Shown here one piece after another: positions 35,039 through 44,489 of a stretch of 64,000 bases of DNA. The position numbers were made by a program, and so were the translations under genes. This stretch comes from Gracilimonas mengyeensis (lineage in GTDB: Bacteria; Bacteroidota; Rhodothermia; Balneolales; Balneolaceae). Location of the stretch: the NCBI RefSeq assembly GCF_900182705.1, contig NZ_FXTP01000011.1, forward strand, positions 1 through 64,000, in the 5' to 3' direction. Under the pieces are notes generated by a model. The model was not told the DNA's origin. It saw nothing but the letters and a program-made list of their open reading frames with translations, and did no database searches. Position 1 is the first letter of the stretch. Each line of letters starts with the position of its first letter.

Positions 35039-35857
35039 TCACTCAAAAGAACCCACAAGCTCGTCTTCCTCAAAGCACTCCTGTATTTCTTTCTTCAGAA
35101 ACGATACAAGAGATTCATTTCCGGCTATAATCCGCTGACCAAACAGCCAATCATTGCCACCCTTCCAATCAGTTACAACTCCACCGGCTTCCTGGATAAT
35201 GAGCGTTCCGGCAGCTACATCCCAAGGGCTCAATCCGTACTCGTAGAAACCTTCAAAACGGCCGCAAGCCACGTTACATAAATCCCATGCAGCCGTTCCC
35301 GGACGACGTACCCCGTGTGTCTTTTCCATCATCCGGCGGAAAAGCTTCAGGTAGTTATCCACCAGGTTCAGGTTGGAATACGGGAAACCGGTCCCAATCA
35401 ATGAAGCAGCAGGGTCGTTAGTTGGGGAGATGGAAATTGATTCGCCGTTCAGCCATGCGCCCTCTCCTTTTACAGCCGTAAACCACTCGTCATGAGCCAC
35501 TTCCAGCACCAGGGCAACCTTAGCTTCCTGCTCATCCCAAAGTGCAATGGAAACACAATAAAAAGGAAAGTTATGGGCGAAGTTAGTAGTGCCATCAATG
35601 GGATCAATAATCCAGACACGGCCTTCCGGCAATGCTATTTTCTTTTGGGATTCCTCGGCGAGGATTTCATCCTCTGGAAAAGTCCCTTTGATAATTTCAA
35701 TAATCTTTTTTTCCGCCGACACATCCGCATCCGTTACAAGGTCATTTTTACCTTTTAGCTTGATGTCGAAGGAAGCTTTGCTGGCGTATTCCCGAATGAT
35801 GGTTGCTGCTTCCCGGGCTGCTTCTTTTGCCGTTTCTAATTCCCTTGTGTAGTTCAA
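35039..35857 (-). CDS. Inositol monophosphatase family protein
   Basis: The 272-residue protein has the Mg-dependent phosphatase motifs LAEES (about 67-71), DPIDGTTNFAH (about 85-95) and the late WDVAAGTLIIQEAGG (about 210-224). Family members dephosphorylate inositol phosphates, 3'-phosphoadenosine phosphates or related small molecules; the substrate is not fixed by these motifs. SuhB-type is most likely. The C-terminal acid-rich tail (EEDELVGSFE) is unusual. It is isolated, downstream of a repeat region on both sides. Confidence 0.88.
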   Translation of the reverse strand: MNYTRELETAKEAAREAATIIREYASKASFDIKLKGKNDLVTDADVSAEKKIIEIIKGTFPEDEILAEESQKKIALPEGRVWIIDPIDGTTNFAHNFPFYCVSIALWDEQEAKVALVLEVAHDEWFTAVKGEGAWLNGESISISPTNDPAASLIGTGFPYSNLNLVDNYLKLFRRMMEKTHGVRRPGTAAWDLCNVACGRFEGFYEYGLSPWDVAAGTLIIQEAGGVVTDWKGGNDWLFGQRIIAGNESLVSFLKKEIQECFEEDELVGSFE

Positions 35858-36263
35858 TCGTCTGTATTTAGTTCAAAATTTGTTGCTGAAAGATATCTAC
35901 CTCTGCAGTTCATTTCCAATGGGTTTGGTAGTAAGGGAGAATTGAAGATTGAAAGATGGAAAATTGAAGATTTAACAAGGACCTATTACCGAACAATATT
36001 GAGGCAATCTTTAACTTTAGTTGGACAGTAAGATGAAATTAGTGCCAAAGATTATGCTAAGGAAGATAACGCGGATGACATAGAAAGAAGAGGTCATCAC
36101 AGGAAACTTTATAACAACTGTTTTAAATCCAATAGTGTCCAAAGTATTTTCAGAAATTTTCATAATACCAATAATTCTGCCTTAGAAAAGATTTTTAAAA
36201 TAAAAACTGAAACAACCCCATGATATGTTAACTGGATTAGTAAGATGAATACAGGCCAGTAAA
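35858..36263. other. Intergenic stretch, no gene recognised
   Basis: The 5' half carries low-complexity wording (GAAGATTGAAAGATGGAAAA) common in dispersed repeats of this group. An open run after the ATG at about 36031 is interrupted by stop codons and matches nothing I know. I see no functional feature. Confidence 0.4.
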
Positions 36264-36446
36264 CTATCCCTCTTCGGAGAGGGTATGCGTAATGAGCTTG
36301 CTCATGAAGCGAGGGAGAGGGAAGCCAAGGGCTCGGACCGTGCTATAAAACACGAAAAAGCCACTGGCCACTACCCTCTCTGGTTTTTACGCAGCACAGG
36401 GCTGCGTAAAAACCGCTCTCTCCAAAGAGACACAGGATATGGGGCG
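36264..36446. repeat. Palindromic element C, gene-less relative of the DUF559 flanks
   Basis: CCCTCT/AGAGGG (36268-36283), ATGAGCttGCTCAT (36292-36305) and a 14-bp stem GGTTTTTACGCAGC/GCTGCGTAAAAACC with a 5-nt loop (36382-36414), followed by CTCTCTCCAAAGAGA. The order of hairpins and spacing around them matches the pair of half-elements that bracket the DUF559 gene, but sequence identity is low and there is no gene inside. Confidence 0.55.
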
Positions 36447-36504
36447 ATGAAAAAAAAGGTGTGAATAATTCTGACGTTTAGGACGCTATTACTTTAGAAC
36501 CTCT

Positions 36505-36834
36505 AACTAAACCACTCTGCACTGAAAGCGCAGAGGTTTGGGTTGGGACTGAAAGTCCCGGTCTCCCCACCATCCCGGTCATCCATCCCGAATAACTCGG
36601 GACGATGGACCTTGCATTTTGCGGAGCATCTTCAACCAATTTCCTGAACTACATTTCCAGTGGCTCATGCGCTATTGCCACTGGTTGGTTGGCAATCATT
36701 TCTTGGCTAAGGTTCTTCAGCGGTAGCTTCAGAATGACCCTATGATCTTAGCCGTTAGATTTTTTCCGAATACTAAAGTGCTGCACTAAATGTGCAGGGT
36801 TTTAAACCCCGGAATGGGACCAATGAAAGTAATC
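36505..36834. repeat. Structured intergenic repeat, family 1 copy 2
   Basis: The 330-bp second copy of the element at 16072-16385. The first hairpin reads CTCTGCACT/AGCGCAGAG: a C-G pair of copy 1 is T-A here, a compensatory change. It contains an extra TCCCGAataaCTCGGGA hairpin in the centre, where copy 1 has a shorter variant. It ends close to the next repeats and the lipoprotein gene's terminator. Confidence 0.8.
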
Positions 36835-36907
36835 GATAGATCTTCCGGGCCTGCCTAAAATAGTTAAGAATTAAGGCTTGAGATCACACCGTTATAATAT
36901 CTAAAAT

Positions 36908-36936
36908 AATCCGCCAAATCAGCGTCATCCGCGTTC
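36908..36936. repeat. Dispersed intergenic word
   Basis: The 29-bp stretch containing AATCAGCGTCATCCGCGTTC is of the short repeat wording common in intergenic regions of related genomes. It has no coding role. Confidence 0.3.
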
Positions 36937-36994
36937 AATTCAGATATATCCAGTACAGGAAATCAGCGTATGAATTATCGAATCTGTGAATCAT

Positions 36995-37028
36995 AAAAAA
37001 GCCCCGAACAACTTAATGTCCGGGGCTT
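36995..37028 (-). terminator. Rho-independent terminator for the lipoprotein gene
   Basis: On the minus strand AAGCCCCG pairs with CGGGGCTT across a 14-nt loop and runs into a T-tract (36995-37000 on the plus strand is A-rich). It lies 34 bp past the stop of the 37062-38723 gene. Confidence 0.85.
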
Positions 37029-37061
37029 AATGCTTTTCAAGTTAATTGTATAAGATTAGTG

Positions 37062-38723
37062 TTAATCACAAATATCCGCGCTGCTGGCTGGTATCTCAAA
37101 GTTATACACTTTGTTGGTTTCAAATACTTCATGGATTTTTATCGCCTTCCCATCATAGGTGGTAGTGAAAGTGTATTCCTGGTTCGGTTCCATATTATAA
37201 GCCAGGAAACTTCCTCCTGTAAGTGCTTTTTCTTCCTCACTAAAAATGAATGTAGGTGATGTTGTGCGCCATGGTCCGTTCGCACCTGTCTTTCGATAAT
37301 TAAGGGATGCTTTCAGATTTGTAATGCGCACTTTTTGGCTGTTATCCGGGCAGGCCAGGGTAAAATTCATCGTGGTTTCATCCACCATATTTGAGGGAGC
37401 AGAGAGCAGGAAAATTTCAGCCGTCGGGTTGTTCGCAAAACTGTGATTCTCAATCTTTGCAAATACCGGTTCAGTAATTTCTACCGTAAAGCTTTCGGCA
37501 GCCAGGCTGTTGATCTGGGTACTGTTGCTACCCGCCGCAATGTTAAATTCTTTAAGAATCCCGTTATTATACACTTTCCCTTTCACCGGTCCGGCCCAGC
37601 CATTTCTGTTTATGTTGATGGTAGCTGTGGTGGTAGAAGTTACATTTTGGTGAAAACCAAGGATACTTCCCGTTCCTGAAAAGTATCCGGAAATCACACC
37701 GGTTTGCGGATTAATGGTGCATTCTCCCACTATGCTTTGCCCGACAGATTTAGCCAGTGTAGCCCCTAAACCACCTACACCTGATACTGTGAAGATCACG
37801 GATTCATTGGGGTTAAAAGTACCCGCAAATACATTGAATGCTATAGAAGCTGGCGGAGTAAAAGAAATTGGAGAATTATTTTGTGTACACGTTCCAAAAT
37901 ATGCCCCACCGCTTTGGGCTTTTGAAGAAGTTCCGGCCCCTCCGCCTATACTGGCCGCTTGCCGGCCGCTGGCATCGGTAACCTCCATTACAGCCATAGC
38001 TAAGACGCGGGAAGTTTCATTGGCATTTTCTGCTTCAGGATAGTAAGGCAATGCCGACAGGCTTTCGGTAGTACCGGGGTCAAAATTCACTACTTCCACA
38101 TTTAGCTCCCCCTGAAGGTCATTTCCATCCGCATCTTTAAAAACCAGGCCAGCCGGAATGGAAAGGGTTGTGGAGGACTCTTGGTCATCCGAAGCAGCCT
38201 CAATGTTCAGTTCCTGCATCGTGGCATTATCTGAACCCGTAGAGGTCTTAGCGGAAGTGCTGTTAATACCTTGTGGCGCATTATTCTTTTTGGTCAGCTT
38301 TACCCCAAAATCAGAGTCTCCTTCTTGGGTAATGCGAACCATTTTACTGGCAGGCAAATAGCCTTTGGCACGGAACCATACTTGCACCTCAGCCGGAGCC
38401 CCTTCGGAGGGTGTAATCCCATTATTAATCCCAAACCCCAAAATCCCTTCTTCCACATTTTGTGATTGTATAGGATCACTATACATATCGATGACATCTT
38501 CGCCATTTTGACCGGTAAACGAAGCGGTCACATCAGCATCAACCAGTTCACCGCTGGCTGCATCCGTTATTTGTACCGTAGCATAGGTGTTAATAGGCTC
38601 CAGGCCAATCAATACCACAAAATCATCTGCAGCGTCAGATAAAGCGGAAAAGTCACAGGCTGAAACCATAGCCACAAGTAAAGCGCACATAGCCATGCGC
38701 CTGAAGGTCATTTTTTGTTTCAT
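37062..38723 (-). CDS. Large lipoprotein of unknown function
   Basis: The 553-residue protein has a signal with lipobox VSAC (Cys about 23). The beta-rich body includes a first domain of about 100 residues resembling carboxypeptidase regulatory-like or Ig-like folds (YATVQITDAASGELVDADVTASF), a Ser/Thr/Asn-rich linker, a GGGAGTSSKAQSGG segment, and further beta repeats. No catalytic motif was seen. It may be an adhesin-like or matrix protein on the cell surface; that is inference. A good terminator follows it. Confidence 0.65.
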   Translation of the reverse strand: MKQKMTFRRMAMCALLVAMVSACDFSALSDAADDFVVLIGLEPINTYATVQITDAASGELVDADVTASFTGQNGEDVIDMYSDPIQSQNVEEGILGFGINNGITPSEGAPAEVQVWFRAKGYLPASKMVRITQEGDSDFGVKLTKKNNAPQGINSTSAKTSTGSDNATMQELNIEAASDDQESSTTLSIPAGLVFKDADGNDLQGELNVEVVNFDPGTTESLSALPYYPEAENANETSRVLAMAVMEVTDASGRQAASIGGGAGTSSKAQSGGAYFGTCTQNNSPISFTPPASIAFNVFAGTFNPNESVIFTVSGVGGLGATLAKSVGQSIVGECTINPQTGVISGYFSGTGSILGFHQNVTSTTTATININRNGWAGPVKGKVYNNGILKEFNIAAGSNSTQINSLAAESFTVEITEPVFAKIENHSFANNPTAEIFLLSAPSNMVDETTMNFTLACPDNSQKVRITNLKASLNYRKTGANGPWRTTSPTFIFSEEEKALTGGSFLAYNMEPNQEYTFTTTYDGKAIKIHEVFETNKVYNFEIPASSADICD

Positions 38724-38949
38724 TACGTCTATATTTGTACAAGTTTATTAAAGGAGAGCTCTCACCATCTGAGATAAGAAATGAGACAGGTTCTATCACT
38801 TAGCCTGGCTTTTGTGCCTGATTAAGTGGCGAAGATATTAGAGAATAGGTTTATTATTTACTTGTTTTTTCTTTTGCCTAAAGAAATTTTAATCAAATAT
38901 GAAGTTAGCCAGCAGATTGCTGGCTAAGAACCCGCACTAAGTTCCACCA

Positions 38950-41900
38950 TCAACCATCAAACAAATTTTTAAGTAAATCCTTACCCGTATCTTTTAAAGA
39001 ATCTTTGATGATCTGTTGAATCAGTTCCATATCGGGACGAACCTGCGGATTTTGGGAGGTTCCGGTAATGGATAAGGGCACGCCAAGGGTGCCATCCTCA
39101 CGCTGCAGGGCATCGGCTGCCCGTTGTGAAATCACCGAAGCAATACCCTTCTTGAACCGTTCAGGTAAAGAAATAGTCGCTTTAAAATTGATCTCATCAT
39201 TAATCAGATGCTGAGTTCCCTCTAACTCCACTCCAATATTTCCACTGGTCAAATTGAAATCATCAAACATCAACACACCATCTGCTATGGAGTAAGTTGC
39301 TGTCCATTCATCCAGGGCTACATTTCTCAATTCCTGTATTTTTAACACTTCGGCTACTTTTACCTGGACCGGATGACCATTTAAGCGGGCTTTGGACATC
39401 CCAAAAGAACCTTCCGATACCGCCGTTTCCATTTTTGGCGAAAGCGAAGCTGCCAAATCTGAATTGTATTTGATATCTGCACTAAATGCGCCCTCAACAT
39501 ATTCATGGATGTTGCTGTCTTCTCCCAGAAAACTGGTTTCCCTGAAAAAAGCCGAGGCTTCCAGGCTGTCAAGCGATCCTGAAAAATCGATGTTGGTAGC
39601 TGTGGGTTCGGGCACTTTCCATACCATGTTGCCGGAAGCCGTTCCCCCAAACATGCTTAAATTTGCGTTCTTTAATGTAACTTCTTCAGGAGATAACGTC
39701 CCTTCTCCGGAGACCTCAGTGATATTTATTCCCAAAATTCTCATTGTTCCTATTTCAGCAGTAACCGCTCCATTCATTTCTGGAAGTTCAATGGGCACGG
39801 GTGCATCCGGATCGGTTTCTTCGTCCCAGTCAATCATTTCGTCCAGGTTCAACAACTCACTTTTATAGTCGCCTTTTACGTAGGGTAAATTTCTGGAAGC
39901 AGATTCACTCATCATGGCCAGATAATTGAGCAAAGACCCTGAGATTTGAATATCTGACGCTCCCAATTTCATGTAAAAATCAGGAAGTTGCACCGCTCTT
40001 GGAGAAACCGTCAACTGTCCGGATAAATCACTTACCGGCAACGGCAGAGAGTCGCCCCGGGCCATAACGTTCTCTACGGTAAGTCGGCCGTTTAAATCAA
40101 TGTTCTGGGGATTTCCAGCCGGTCCCTTTGCTGACAGATTCAGGTTGGTCTTCCCTTCTAATTCACTGATGTACGGCTCCAAAGAATAGTACTTACCTAC
40201 ATCCTCTAAAAAGGCCTCACCCTTAATATTCAGGTCAAACACGGGGTCATCCGAAAGGTACTCGCTAATGCTGCCATCCAGTGCCAAACTATTTTGACCT
40301 GTTTTGAAAGAGGCGTTTTGAATTTGCAATTGACGTCCATTTATGGTCCCTTCAAACGTGATATCCCTGAGCGGTTCCCCTACCGATTGATGGGCCACAT
40401 ATCCATTTTTCAGGCTTACCGTACTGTTTTGCAGTAACTGCTGTATATCAAGAGTGTCCAATTTTCCACGCAGTACGATTTCGGAATTCAGATTTCCCCT
40501 TAGGCTCAGTGTATCCTCATCAATTGGGTAAAACTCTTTGATGGTTCCTAAGTCTGCAGCTATGTCAGCTGACACATCTATACTCCGGCTGTTTTCATCT
40601 AAAGGATTGGAAATTACACCGGCTACTGTCACGGTATTTCCAGCGGCTGATAATCCCGCGTTTTGGATACGGATTTGCTGCTGGGTAGCTTGTATCTCTG
40701 CTGAAATGTCTTCAATCGGACGTGCAACCCCGGCATATTTTAATCGTCCATTGCTGAGGCTCACCTGTCCGTCCAGCGATGATTGCTCCGGAGACTGTAC
40801 AAAACCATTAGCCGAGACATCAATAGTTAATTGTCCTGCTAAATCCTCTATATCAAAATCCTGGATGGGATAAAATTGCTTAACCGTGGATAAATCCGCA
40901 TTACCCATAATTTCCAAATCATAACCGGGGTTTTCTTCCATGGGATTATTGATCACGCCCGTAATAGAAACTTCATTGGTTGCTGCCACCGCATTAAAAT
41001 TATGGATGGAAATCTGCTGATTGTTTGCCGTGAAAGAAAACTGAATATCTTGAATCGCTTCTGGCAAATCATTGTTTTTCAGGTAGCCATCCTCTACAGA
41101 AATGTCAAAATTGAAATCCGGAATCTGTTCTTCAGAAAATGCTCCTGAAATGGTACCCTCCAGGGCCAATGCTCCACGGGTTTCCAGCCCTGCAATGTAT
41201 TCTTCATATTCGGGAGGAACCAGTCCCAACAGTGCCCCAAAATCATCCGAAGAACTAGAAATACTAAGATCGGTTTGAAGAGCCTCACTGCTCCAATTAC
41301 TGATTTTTCCGGAGAGATTTAGTGCCAGTCCTCGTATATCGAGCTGACCCTCTTCGATACTCAGCAGTTCATTCTCCAAATCCAGAACCGACTGCTGATT
41401 AAAACTCAGCTGCATATTGCTGAGATAGTTTTCGCCCTGCATGTTTACGGTGAGATTCCCAACCTCGGACTCCAAATCCGTCTCAATCAATTCCGCATAT
41501 CGCAGACCAAGTGTGGCGTTAAGTCCTTCTGCGGTAACCAGCATGGCTGAGGTTTCATCGGCATATCGCAGCTGACCGTTGTTAACAGTCAGCTCTGGGA
41601 TACTCAGCGATAAGCTTCCTTCAGATGTTGTTTCCTCTGCGGGCTCACTCAGCAGAAAGTCAATATTGGTGGTACTGTCTTCATGCACCACATAATTGAT
41701 TCTTGGTGAATTCAGAGTCAGTTCCGAGAGTACAATCTCGTCACTCAGCAACGGAATAATTTCAATAGAAACCAGCAACTCATCCAACACGGCCACTTCC
41801 TCACCGTCAGGATCTGGAAGTACAAAATTGCTCATGCTAATGCCCGCATCCGGAAAAGTGGTGAAAATACTCAATGACATATTACCCACTTCTACTTCGG

Positions 41901-42033
41901 TACCCACACTTTCATTAATCATGGGTACTACCATTTCCCGAAGCCGTTCATCATTAAAATAGATGCGTAACCCAGCGCCGATCAGAATCAGCACAATTAA
42001 AAAACCTGCTAAAATTTTTCCAATAAGTTTCAT
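38950..42033 (-). CDS. AsmA-like C-terminal region protein
   Basis: The 1027-residue protein has an N-terminal transmembrane segment (about 7-27) and a long run of beta-strand units (repeating LSLSIPELTVNNGQLRY-type and GEAFLEDVGKYYSLEP patterns) of the AsmA/TamB-like group, which bridge inner and outer membranes for lipid transport or outer-membrane protein assembly. It ends with the AsmA_2-like stretch (KATISLPERFKKGIASVISQR). Function in this organism is inferred from the family. It is flanked by repeats on the upstream side. Confidence 0.8.
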   Translation of the reverse strand: MKLIGKILAGFLIVLILIGAGLRIYFNDERLREMVVPMINESVGTEVEVGNMSLSIFTTFPDAGISMSNFVLPDPDGEEVAVLDELLVSIEIIPLLSDEIVLSELTLNSPRINYVVHEDSTTNIDFLLSEPAEETTSEGSLSLSIPELTVNNGQLRYADETSAMLVTAEGLNATLGLRYAELIETDLESEVGNLTVNMQGENYLSNMQLSFNQQSVLDLENELLSIEEGQLDIRGLALNLSGKISNWSSEALQTDLSISSSSDDFGALLGLVPPEYEEYIAGLETRGALALEGTISGAFSEEQIPDFNFDISVEDGYLKNNDLPEAIQDIQFSFTANNQQISIHNFNAVAATNEVSITGVINNPMEENPGYDLEIMGNADLSTVKQFYPIQDFDIEDLAGQLTIDVSANGFVQSPEQSSLDGQVSLSNGRLKYAGVARPIEDISAEIQATQQQIRIQNAGLSAAGNTVTVAGVISNPLDENSRSIDVSADIAADLGTIKEFYPIDEDTLSLRGNLNSEIVLRGKLDTLDIQQLLQNSTVSLKNGYVAHQSVGEPLRDITFEGTINGRQLQIQNASFKTGQNSLALDGSISEYLSDDPVFDLNIKGEAFLEDVGKYYSLEPYISELEGKTNLNLSAKGPAGNPQNIDLNGRLTVENVMARGDSLPLPVSDLSGQLTVSPRAVQLPDFYMKLGASDIQISGSLLNYLAMMSESASRNLPYVKGDYKSELLNLDEMIDWDEETDPDAPVPIELPEMNGAVTAEIGTMRILGINITEVSGEGTLSPEEVTLKNANLSMFGGTASGNMVWKVPEPTATNIDFSGSLDSLEASAFFRETSFLGEDSNIHEYVEGAFSADIKYNSDLAASLSPKMETAVSEGSFGMSKARLNGHPVQVKVAEVLKIQELRNVALDEWTATYSIADGVLMFDDFNLTSGNIGVELEGTQHLINDEINFKATISLPERFKKGIASVISQRAADALQREDGTLGVPLSITGTSQNPQVRPDMELIQQIIKDSLKDTGKDLLKNLFDG

Positions 42034-42204
42034 GATATCAATAGGTTTAATTGACTTCTAAAACAGCTTTTGAGATGGTATCGTTTATCCCTCTTTCCCC
42101 ATCTATTCCAAAGCCTTATCGAATATACTATGTTTATGATTTAAAGCGGATGAGGTTCCCGGATTTTATTTTATTTGACAAAAATCATGTAATGAGCATG
42201 AGCG

Positions 42205-42354
42205 GGCACCTATCTCTCCAAGAGAGGAAATATGTTCATTCCTTTAAAGCTTTTGATTTAATTAATTCACCTGGCACATTCTTTATTTCAAACTTTAATC
42301 ACGCCATGGAGTTTCCCCGCTCGGGCGGGGATTAAGGGGTGGGTGAATAGTGCC
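42205..42354. repeat. Palindromic intergenic element D1
   Basis: Terminal GGCAC (42205-42209) and GTGCC (42350-42354) bracket hairpins TCTCTCCaaGAGAGGA-like on the left and CCCCGCtcggGCGGGG on the right. The right end reads GGGATTAAGGGGTGGGTG, close to the right half of D2. No gene inside. Confidence 0.5.
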
Positions 42355-42412
42355 AAAGGCTAAACTGCCTTTCTTTAAAACGAATACATTGCATTTTCTA
42401 ACAACTTGTAAA

Positions 42413-42589
42413 CCTTTGCAACATCCACCCTCTCCTTAATCCTCTCCCGGGAGAGGAAACGCTTTATTGAAACATGAAGCATATGGACAGAATATTGCCA
42501 CTAATTCCTTTCATTGATTTTAATTTAGACCTCCCCAACGAGCTTCCCCGCTTGGGCGGGGATTGAGGGGTGGGTTAATGTTGCAAAGG
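42413..42589. repeat. MITE-like element D2 with perfect 12-bp terminal inverted repeats
   Basis: CCTTTGCAACAT (42413-42424) and ATGTTGCAAAGG (42578-42589) are perfect inverted ends. Inside are CTCTCCCGGGAGAG and CCCCGCttggGCGGGG hairpins and a CCACCCTCTCC/GGGGTGGGTT pair. No open frame; 177 bp. Confidence 0.65.
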
Positions 42590-42717
42590 GCAACAATGTT
42601 TGTCTTTAACTCAAAACAGTAACCAAAACTTTATCTCAACTAATCCCCATTCCTTCTTTAATATCATAGAAAAAATGAGGATATTCTGTGCCTTAATTCT
42701 TACCAACAAAAATTCCT

Positions 42718-43161
42718 ATGATTATTCCCATAGCAAGCGATCACGCAGGCTATCCCGCGAAAGAAATCACCAAAAAAATACTGGAAGATATGGGGCATGA
42801 GCCGGTGGATTACGGCACCCATTCTGAGGACTCGGTGGATTATGCCGATTTTGCCGTTGAAGTTGCCGAACGGGTCAACAACGGAGAATACGATCAGGGC
42901 ATCCTGGTTTGTGGCAGCGGTCAGGGCGTTTGCATGACGGCCAACAAATATCCTAAAATACGGGCCGGCCTGGTATATAAAGCCGATGCTGCTAAAATGA
43001 CCCGCCTGCATAACAACGCCAATATCATGTGCCTGCCGGGACGGGAATTGAACGAAGATCAAATCAGAGACATTTTGAAATCCTGGTTTGACACTGAATT
43101 TGAAGGCGGACGACACAAGCGCCGCATCGACAAAATTGAATCCCTAACCACCAAAAAGTAA
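42718..43161 (+). CDS. rpiB: Ribose 5-phosphate isomerase B
   Basis: RpiB interconverts ribose 5-phosphate and ribulose 5-phosphate in the pentose phosphate pathway. The 147-residue protein has [11 protein letters not shown] at the N-terminus, [14 protein letters not shown] (active-site Cys region, about 64-77) and [14 protein letters not shown], all standard. It starts 11 bp before glyA and probably forms an operon with it and tatC. Confidence 0.93.
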   Translation: MIIPIASDHAGYPAKEITKKILEDMGHEPVDYGTHSEDSVDYADFAVEVAERVNNGEYDQGILVCGSGQGVCMTANKYPKIRAGLVYKADAAKMTRLHNNANIMCLPGRELNEDQIRDILKSWFDTEFEGGRHKRRIDKIESLTTKK

Positions 43162-43171
43162 CCCACCGCTG

Positions 43172-44470
43172 ATGAAATCCCTCCAAGAGCAAGATTCGCG
43201 CATCTTTGATTTGCTCGACCAAGAAAAAGACCGTCAGAACTACAACCTGGAACTCATTGCTTCCGAAAACTTTGCTTCAAAAGCTGTGATCGCAGCCATG
43301 GGCAGTACGCTCACGAATAAATATGCGGAAGGTTACCCCGGCAAACGCTATTACGGCGGTTGCGAAATAGTGGACGTGGTAGAAGATATAGCCCGCGATC
43401 GCGCCAAGGAATTATTTGGAGCCGATTGGGTTAATGTTCAGCCACATTCTGGTGCTACGGCTAATGCGGCCGTTTATCTTGCCTGTATGAAGCCCGGCGA
43501 TACCCTGCTGGGCTTTGATTTATCGCACGGCGGTCACCTCACGCACGGTTCGCCTGTCAACTTTTCGGGCATCAACTACAACGCTGAGTTTTATGGTGTG
43601 GATAAAGAAACCGGCCGGCTGGATATGAATAAAATCCGGGAGCGGGCCCGCGAAGTGAAGCCGACCATGATTTCCATTGGTGCTTCGGCCTATCCCCGTG
43701 ACTACGATTATGAAGCCTTCCGCAGCATTGCCGATGAAGTAGGTGCCCTGCTCTGGATGGATATGGCCCACACGGCCGGACTCATTGCTGTTGATTTACT
43801 CAACGATCCTCTACCCCACTCGCATGTAGTTACCACTACTACACATAAAACATTACGTGGTCCACGTGGCGGGATGATATTGGTGGGCAAAGACGGTGAA
43901 AACAGCATCGGGGTGAAAGCCCGAAAATCAGGCCGCACCAAAAACTGGAGCGAAGTATTTGACTCTGCCGTATTCCCCGGAACCCAGGGCGGTCCGCTGA
44001 TGCACGTGATTGCAGCCAAAGCCGTGGCTTATGGAGAGGCCCTGCAAGACGATTTTAAATCCTATCAAAAACAGGTGCAGAAAAACGCTCAGGCCATGGC
44101 CGAGCAGTTCCTTGAAATGGGATATAACCTGGTTAGCGGCGGCACCGATAATCATCTGCTCCTGATTGATCTACGTAACAAAGGCCTGAATGGCAAGATT
44201 GCCGAGGAAGCGCTCGAGAAAGCAGCCATCACTGTAAACAAAAACATGGTGCCTTTTGATACGGAAAGTCCTTTTGTAACGTCCGGTATTCGTATTGGCT
44301 CCCCTGCTATGACCACCCGTGGGCTCAAAGAAGCCGAATTCAAGCGCATCGCTGAGCTCATTGATAAGGTACTGCAGAAGCCCGAAGACGAAGACAATCA
44401 TAAAAAGGTAGAACAGGAAGTGCGGGATCTTTGCGACCGCTTTCCGCTATACGACTTTGTAACTGCTTAA
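43172..44470 (+). CDS. glyA: Serine hydroxymethyltransferase
   Basis: GlyA transfers a one-carbon unit between serine and tetrahydrofolate, making glycine, using PLP. The 432-residue protein has [10 protein letters not shown] near the N-terminus, the [14 protein letters not shown] stretch, and the Schiff-base lysine in [16 protein letters not shown] (about 225-240). All key motifs are intact. It lies 11 bp after rpiB and 19 bp before tatC. Confidence 0.96.
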   Translation: MKSLQEQDSRIFDLLDQEKDRQNYNLELIASENFASKAVIAAMGSTLTNKYAEGYPGKRYYGGCEIVDVVEDIARDRAKELFGADWVNVQPHSGATANAAVYLACMKPGDTLLGFDLSHGGHLTHGSPVNFSGINYNAEFYGVDKETGRLDMNKIRERAREVKPTMISIGASAYPRDYDYEAFRSIADEVGALLWMDMAHTAGLIAVDLLNDPLPHSHVVTTTTHKTLRGPRGGMILVGKDGENSIGVKARKSGRTKNWSEVFDSAVFPGTQGGPLMHVIAAKAVAYGEALQDDFKSYQKQVQKNAQAMAEQFLEMGYNLVSGGTDNHLLLIDLRNKGLNGKIAEEALEKAAITVNKNMVPFDTESPFVTSGIRIGSPAMTTRGLKEAEFKRIAELIDKVLQKPEDEDNHKKVEQEVRDLCDRFPLYDFVTA

Positions 44471-44489
44471 GATAAGAAAGGACCTCCCC

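Larger units (their letters stand above)
42034..42717. other. Repeat-rich intergenic region, no gene
   Basis: Two palindromic elements occupy most of it (42205-42354 and 42413-42589). The open frame at 42051-42335 runs through the first of them and has no family signal, so I do not call it. The last 110 bp before rpiB are AT-rich and may contain its promoter, but no clear boxes were found. Confidence 0.55.

Noticed and set aside
36031-36190. Possible broken short gene after the ATG near 36031
   Set aside because: Stop codons interrupt it and no fragment resembles a known protein; likely chance frame.
42051-42335. Open frame of 94 codons upstream of rpiB
   Set aside because: It runs through palindromic repeat D1 and resembles no protein family.
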